A stretch of DNA of 64,000 nt, taken from Lachnospiraceae bacterium Marseille-Q4251. GTDB lineage: Bacteria; Bacillota; Clostridia; Lachnospirales; Lachnospiraceae. The stretch is from contig JAGTTO010000001.1 in NCBI GenBank assembly GCA_018223435.1, positions 806,001-870,000 of the forward strand, in the 5' to 3' direction. The position numbers and the translations under genes were made by a program. Of the stretch, positions 59,757-64,000 are shown one piece after another. Position 1 is the stretch's first letter, and each line of letters opens with the position of its first letter. The notes under the pieces were generated by a model that saw only the letters and a list, made by a program, of their open reading frames with translations, was not told where the DNA came from and did no database searches.

Positions 59757-59893
59757 TGTTGCATAACCTCGCATTTCTTAGTTTTTCTTGGTATTTCGGG
59801 CTTTGTAAGCCTTTGTAAATTTTTGCTTTCTGGCATAACTTTGTTTATTTTTACATAACAGCATCTGCTCAAACACATCATCTTTCGCATTAA

Positions 59894-60214
59894 CTATAGT
59901 TCAGTATATTTCGCCGCATTTCCTTTTGCTTTATCTACCGGGTACTTTGCTTCATTCTGTTTCATCTTCATATTCACGATTTCATCAGCATCAAGTTCCA
60001 ATTTGTCCAGAAGATTTTGTGAATAAACAAGTACATCTGCCAGTTCTTCTTTTATATGCTGCAGATCATACTTTGTATCACTCCATTGAAAACACTCCAA
60101 CAACTCTGCTGCCTCAATCACAATCGATTTTGCAAGATTTGCTGGACTATGAAATTGATCCCAATCCCGCTCTTCTGTAAATTTGCGAATACGCTCTATT
60201 GTTTTTTTCTTCAT
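59894..60214 (-). CDS. MazG-like nucleotide pyrophosphohydrolase
   Basis: 106 residues from ATG 60214 (GGGGAA). 'RDWDQFHSPANLAKSIVIEAAELLECFQW' and 'IKEELADVLVYSQNLLDKLELD' contain the E-x-x-E...E-x-x-D metal-binding motif of all-alpha MazG hydrolases. Cleans up nucleotides in the cytosol. It lies just outside the composite element, upstream of the displaced phosphatase start, so it is probably chromosomal. Confidence 0.9.
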   Translation of the reverse strand: MKKKTIERIRKFTEERDWDQFHSPANLAKSIVIEAAELLECFQWSDTKYDLQHIKEELADVLVYSQNLLDKLELDADEIVNMKMKQNEAKYPVDKAKGNAAKYTEL

Positions 60215-60375
60215 AAACTTTCCCCATTTATCATAAATCAACTCCAAAACGTACTAATCTGCTAACATCTTTTTATAAACATGACTCTTTTTACGTCACA
60301 TTTACAATTTATCATTATTATATACCCTCACTCATTTAATAACTAAGACTTCCCATACCTAAAATGGGATTCGTA

Positions 60376-61895
60376 CCTTAAAAATTCAATATTTCAGCTA
60401 ACAAAATAGTGATTTATGCCGTTGCAATCTCTGGATGAAGTGCATTACGCAGATATTCTGGTAATCTTGCCTCAAAATCAGCAGTAAAAGCAGTCAGTTG
60501 TTCGTCACTGAGCTTTAAGATTTCCTGAAGGCTTGCCATTAAGACAGCCATCAGAATAGCAAGCGATCTGCTGAAAGTAATGTCTGCCATTTCATCGACA
60601 AGAAAGAAGAACAACTCACCAAGAGTTCTCTGATCTTCATTTTGGCGCTGTTCCATCGCAAGTAACATATATCTGGTAAACACAATGGCCACATGGGCTG
60701 TCAGTGCGTCATAAGATAGGCTGTGGCATTCTCCAATCAGGTTCAGCATAGATTTGCAGGTCTTGAAGAAAACTTCAATCTGCCAGCGTTTTCCATAAAT
60801 ACGAATGATCTCTTCTTCGGAAAGAGTCGTATCTGTGCAGATAAAAGCAAGCCACTCCTTGCGATTCGCTTTGTTCCTTACACAAACAATCTTTGCTGGA
60901 ATCGGATTCTCTTTTCCGACCATAACGTCAACGGAAAGCAGATATTTTGATCTGCCACGACGCTTCTTATTCCGGGAATAAATCTCTTTGATGTTCAGCT
61001 GTTCACCACAGTATGAATATTTGATCCGGCTGCTTTTCTTGATCATGGCGATCACATTCATACCTTTTGAGTGAATGTCTGTGACTTGTGCCGGGTTGGA
61101 AAACCAGGAATCAAACAGGACATAATCCGCTTTCATTCCTGCAGTGAGGGCAGTGTCCAACAGGGTCATCATTGCTTCCGGCGCTTTTGTCTGAGCAAGC
61201 TTGCGTCTTTTTCCTGCAACGGTTCTGTTATCAAAGGTCTTTACCGGACCAATGATATTTGTATCTTTTGCAGATGCCAGCAGACAGCTGTTTACCGGGA
61301 TCAATGTATTTCCATCGCTCCAGCTTAAAGTAAGCATTCGGAATCCTTTTTTAAAATGCATATCCGTGTGATCAAAAACTTTTGATCCCAGTTCTGTTTT
61401 CTTGCAGCTGGTGCGGTTAAAAAGACTGTCATCAATGATGAAGACATTTTTCCTGCTATCATTCGTCAGACCTTTGATGTCATTGTTTACGATATCTGCG
61501 GCAAGAAGAGAAGTAAAACGGAGCCAGTTTGTTTTTGCGGAATTAAGGAAACGGTAAAACGTGTTCTTGGAAAACTCTTCCTTAAAAGAGCCAGTCCGTC
61601 GCTGCATATACATACTTCTTCCGACAAAAATGTTGCTGAGTTTGTACCGAAGCAGAGAAACGGGAGAAATACCTTTTTCTTTCATCCCATTGCATTTGGC
61701 AAGAAGTTTGCCAACATGGTGTTTAGAAAAAAATCTCTGAACACAATCAACTAAGTCTTTCTCATCGGAATGGTTTTGTGGTATACTGGACATGGCATAA
61801 ATCTCCTTTGTTAAAATGGTTTTTCGACAACTCCATTATACCAAGAGGAACAGATTTATGCCTTTTTTATTGGCTGAAATATTGAATTTTCAAGG
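60376..61895 (-). mobile_element. IS4-type insertion sequence
   Basis: About 1.52 kb. Inverted repeats ACCTTAAAAATTCAATATTTCAGC without the last bases (left) and ACCTTGAAAATTC... (right, inverted) match over 24 positions with one mismatch. One transposase gene inside. The flanking bases show no obvious target duplication. Confidence 0.85.
60414..61793 (-). CDS. IS4-family DDE transposase
   Basis: 459 residues, RBS AAAGGAG. 'VFIIDDSLFNRTSCKK' (first Asp), 'DYVLFDSWFSNPAQV' (second Asp) and 'RIYGKRWQIEVFFKTCKSML' (Y-x2-R-x3-E-x6-K type box with the Glu) mark the IS4 fold. Full length with matched inverted repeats, so probably active. Confidence 0.92.
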   Translation of the reverse strand: MSSIPQNHSDEKDLVDCVQRFFSKHHVGKLLAKCNGMKEKGISPVSLLRYKLSNIFVGRSMYMQRRTGSFKEEFSKNTFYRFLNSAKTNWLRFTSLLAADIVNNDIKGLTNDSRKNVFIIDDSLFNRTSCKKTELGSKVFDHTDMHFKKGFRMLTLSWSDGNTLIPVNSCLLASAKDTNIIGPVKTFDNRTVAGKRRKLAQTKAPEAMMTLLDTALTAGMKADYVLFDSWFSNPAQVTDIHSKGMNVIAMIKKSSRIKYSYCGEQLNIKEIYSRNKKRRGRSKYLLSVDVMVGKENPIPAKIVCVRNKANRKEWLAFICTDTTLSEEEIIRIYGKRWQIEVFFKTCKSMLNLIGECHSLSYDALTAHVAIVFTRYMLLAMEQRQNEDQRTLGELFFFLVDEMADITFSRSLAILMAVLMASLQEILKLSDEQLTAFTADFEARLPEYLRNALHPEIATA

Positions 61896-61924
61896 TTCAA
61901 CACACCGATACGGTGTGGGAAGTT

Positions 61925-62680
61925 TTAGTTAATAATATATTTTGTTCCTCTACCTTTTCCTTCAACTGCAATCACACCCTTTTTCTCCATAGCTTTCAGT
62001 AATTGTGTTGTTTTTGATTTGCCAAATGGGACATATGGTGCAATTTCACTTATTGGTTTCAGCATCGTCTTACTTAAAAATTTGTAAATCACTTTTTCGT
62101 CTTCGGTTAAATTGACATTCGTTTCAAATATCGGTAGTACAATTTTTATAGCATTTTCTGACACTTCAAATTCTGGTTTTATCAAACTCTCTGCATATAG
62201 TTGTTTGATTCGTGTAATTCCTGTTCCAAATATCTCTACTAATCCCAGTCTGTAAAATACATTTGCAAGATTTCTATTTCTTAAAATAGATAGTTTACCT
62301 GATAAATATTCTTCTGCCGTTATTCCAGCCGGCAATCCACCAGGAGACACTACTTCTATTCTATCATCAAACATAGAAACTCTGATGTGTGAATTAATAT
62401 CCCATACCCTATGAATCAAAGCATTTGCAATTGCTTCTCTGAAAGCTGCTTCCGGTATTTTCTCTACCATCTTTCTGTCAGCCCCCTGTATTACTTCATA
62501 TTGGTAATAATCTCTAAATACAGCAAGTGCTTTTTCATATATTTCTAAAACCGATATATGTTCATACGTTACTTGTATGATGTTATTAGAAGCAAAAACA
62601 ACATACTTCCTTTCTTTTTTTGTTTCGTGGTTTAATACATTCAGATACTGTGACTTTTGATTTCGTTTTTGTAGCTCTGA
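61925..62680 (-). pseudogene. AlbA/Schlafen-type ATP-binding protein, N-terminally truncated
   Basis: The reading frame is open from 62680 (SELQKRNQKSQYLNVLN...) to the stop at 61925. It contains 'PEAAFREAIANALIHRVWDINSHIRVSMFDDRIEVVSPGGLPAG' and a C-terminal winged helix, the HATPase_c_4 half of AlbA_2-type regulators. The N-terminal AlbA_2 domain is missing: the frame runs into the IS110 end at about 62.68 kb. From ATG 62470 a 181-residue fragment could still be made. Confidence 0.75.
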
Positions 62681-62683
62681 CTA

Positions 62684-62840
62684 CTCAACAGGAGTGTATT
62701 GCCATCTCTTTTATCTGAATTGTTTATTAGCTGGATGTTGCCAGAGTGTTTGCTCTGAGTACTTATTTCAATCAAGTCTACGATGATAATTGTTGGTGGA
62801 TACCACGGTATCAGACTTTATGAAAGGGAGGTACAACCTC
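62684..62840 (+). ncRNA. IS110 5' non-coding end, candidate bridge RNA region
   Basis: About 155 bases without a gene between the interrupted AlbA frame and the IS110 start. In the IS110 group the non-coding end upstream of the recombinase encodes the bridge RNA that pairs with donor and target. Several short inverted repeats are visible (for example GATACCACGGTATC, 62797-62810). The RNA itself was not modelled; the call rests on family knowledge and position. Confidence 0.4.
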
Positions 62841-64000
62841 ATGATTTACGTCGGCATTGATATTGCCAAACTTAACCATTTCGCCGCTGCGGTTTCTTCC
62901 GACGGCGAGATACTCATTGAGCCGTTCAAATTCACAAATGACTATGATGGCTTCTATCTGCTGCTTTCTAAACTGGCACCACTTGACCAGAACAGCATCA
63001 TCATAGGTCTTGAGTCAACGGCACACTATGGTGACAACCTTGTTCGTTTTCTTATCAGCAAGGACTTTAAAGTGTGTGTTCTCAACCCGATTCAGACTTC
63101 TTTCATGCGCAAAAATAATGTACGCAAGACGAAGACTGATAAAGTCGACACGTTTGTTATTGCTAAAACCCTTATGATGCAGGATTCTCTTCGGTTTTTG
63201 ACCTTAGAGGATCTGGATTATCTTGAGCTCAAAGAACTCGGCAGATTCCGCCAGAAACTGGTGAAGCAGCGTACCCGTTTAAAAATACAGCTGACTTCTT
63301 ATGTGGATCAGGTATTCCCTGAACTACAGTATTTCTTTAAATCTGGCCTGCATCAGCATTCTGTCTACGCCCTCCTTAAGGAGGCTCCAACACCTAATGC
63401 AATTGCTTCTATGCATATGACCCATCTTGCTCACATCCTCGAAGTTGCTTCCCACGGCCATTTCGGTAAGGACAAAGCCAGAGATTTAAGAGTTCTCGCA
63501 CAGAAGTCTGTCGGTGTCAATGACAGTTCTTTATCTATTCAGATAACTCATACCATTGAACAGATTGAGTTATTGGATAGCCAATTATTTCATACAGAGC
63601 TTGAAATGGCAAATCTTGTCACCTGCCTGCACTCTGTAATTATGACCATTCCCGGTATTGGTTTCGTGAATGGTGGATTAATCCTTGGTGAAATCGGTGA
63701 TATACACCGTTTCTCTGAACCAAAGAAGTTACTTGCATTTGCCGGTCTGGATCCGTCAGTTCATCAGTCTGGGAACTTCCAAGCTAAAAAAACACGGATG
63801 TCAAAGCGTGGCTCAAGAGTACTACGTTACGCACTCATGAACGCTGCCCACAATGTCGTTAAAAACAACTCAACTTTCAAAGATTACTATGATTCTAAGA
63901 AAGCAGAGGGACGTTCGCATTACAATGCACTTGGGCACTGTGCCGGCAAACTTGTCAGAGTCATCTGGAAGATGCTCACTGACAACGTAGAATTTAACCT
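62841..64000 (+). CDS. IS110-family transposase (runs off the right edge)
   Basis: Starts ATG 62841 (GGGAGG); 386 codons visible. N-terminal DEDD domain '[16 protein letters not shown]' (Asp), '[15 protein letters not shown]' (Glu), '[14 protein letters not shown]' (Asp pair); C-terminal transposase-20 domain '[19 protein letters not shown]', '[19 protein letters not shown]' with the catalytic Ser and '[16 protein letters not shown]'. It has interrupted the AlbA-type gene. The right end lies outside the window. Confidence 0.93.
   Translation, partial: MIYVGIDIAKLNHFAAAVSSDGEILIEPFKFTNDYDGFYLLLSKLAPLDQNSIIIGLESTAHYGDNLVRFLISKDFKVCVLNPIQTSFMRKNNVRKTKTDKVDTFVIAKTLMMQDSLRFLTLEDLDYLELKELGRFRQKLVKQRTRLKIQLTSYVDQVFPELQYFFKSGLHQHSVYALLKEAPTPNAIASMHMTHLAHILEVASHGHFGKDKARDLRVLAQKSVGVNDSSLSIQITHTIEQIELLDSQLFHTELEMANLVTCLHSVIMTIPGIGFVNGGLILGEIGDIHRFSEPKKLLAFAGLDPSVHQSGNFQAKKTRMSKRGSRVLRYALMNAAHNVVKNNSTFKDYYDSKKAEGRSHYNALGHCAGKLVRVIWKMLTDNVEFN

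Noticed and set aside
59700..59893. tRNA gene as integration target
   Set aside because: No cloverleaf could be drawn; the duplicated sequence codes for the start of a phosphatase.

Overview
The window looks like a chromosome segment of a gut Lachnospiraceae-type Firmicute. The signs are strong AGGAGG ribosome sites, an LPxTG pilus operon with class C sortase, Tn916/Tn1549-type and Tn4451-type mobile element genes, and relatives of many small families typical of gut Clostridia (TnpV, TnpW, DUF6809, DUF3847, CPCC, KTR, VLP). This assignment rests on gene content only.

Left chromosomal part (1-11.85 kb): the start of a large Leu-x-x-Gly repeat (YhgE/Pip-like) surface protein facing a TetR regulator; a four-gene pilus operon on the minus strand (VWA tip adhesin, major pilin, sortase C, small sorted pilin); a McrB-McrC restriction pair; and a low-molecular-weight tyrosine phosphatase (LMW-PTP) gene.

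Composite integrative element (about 11.82-59.76 kb): a Tn916-like integrase and excisionase lie next to the phosphatase start, and a second copy of the first codons of a phosphatase lies at 59.73-59.76 kb, so both ends can be placed. The backbone is the remnant of a Tn1549-like conjugative element on the minus strand: DUF6075, DUF3970, ParA, ParB, RepA, DUF6050, an XRE regulator, DUF3801, VirD4 and Maff2. Its virD4 gene is cut into three pieces by two insertions, A (37.18-51.53 kb) and B (24.71-36.61 kb), each with a large serine recombinase and each at a CAGG-YAA site. Joining the pieces gives one uninterrupted frame of 660 codons. From Maff2 leftward the usual VirB4/VirB6/relaxase genes are missing and a mobilizable unit 'C' (13.6-24.08 kb) takes their place.

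Units B and C share one chassis (TnpV, XRE regulator, relaxase, CHC2 primase, VirE-like protein, iterons) but carry different integration modules and different relaxases. Unit A carries another MOBQ relaxase, a DnaC/replisome-organizer pair, a RelB-YafQ toxin-antitoxin pair, three small sigma-like regulators and an ABC transporter operon with its own ECF sigma factor. Units C and A each have an IncQ-like oriT. Cargo includes a P-type cation ATPase behind an acidic leader peptide and terminator, and a possible HEPN protein.

Right flank (59.9-64 kb): a MazG-like pyrophosphohydrolase, an IS4-type element, a truncated AlbA/Schlafen-type ATP-binding protein, and an IS110 element that runs off the window. 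The composite lacks visible VirB4-type machinery, so it probably cannot transfer alone, but it has integrase, att sites, three relaxases and two recognisable oriTs and so could be mobilized by a helper.
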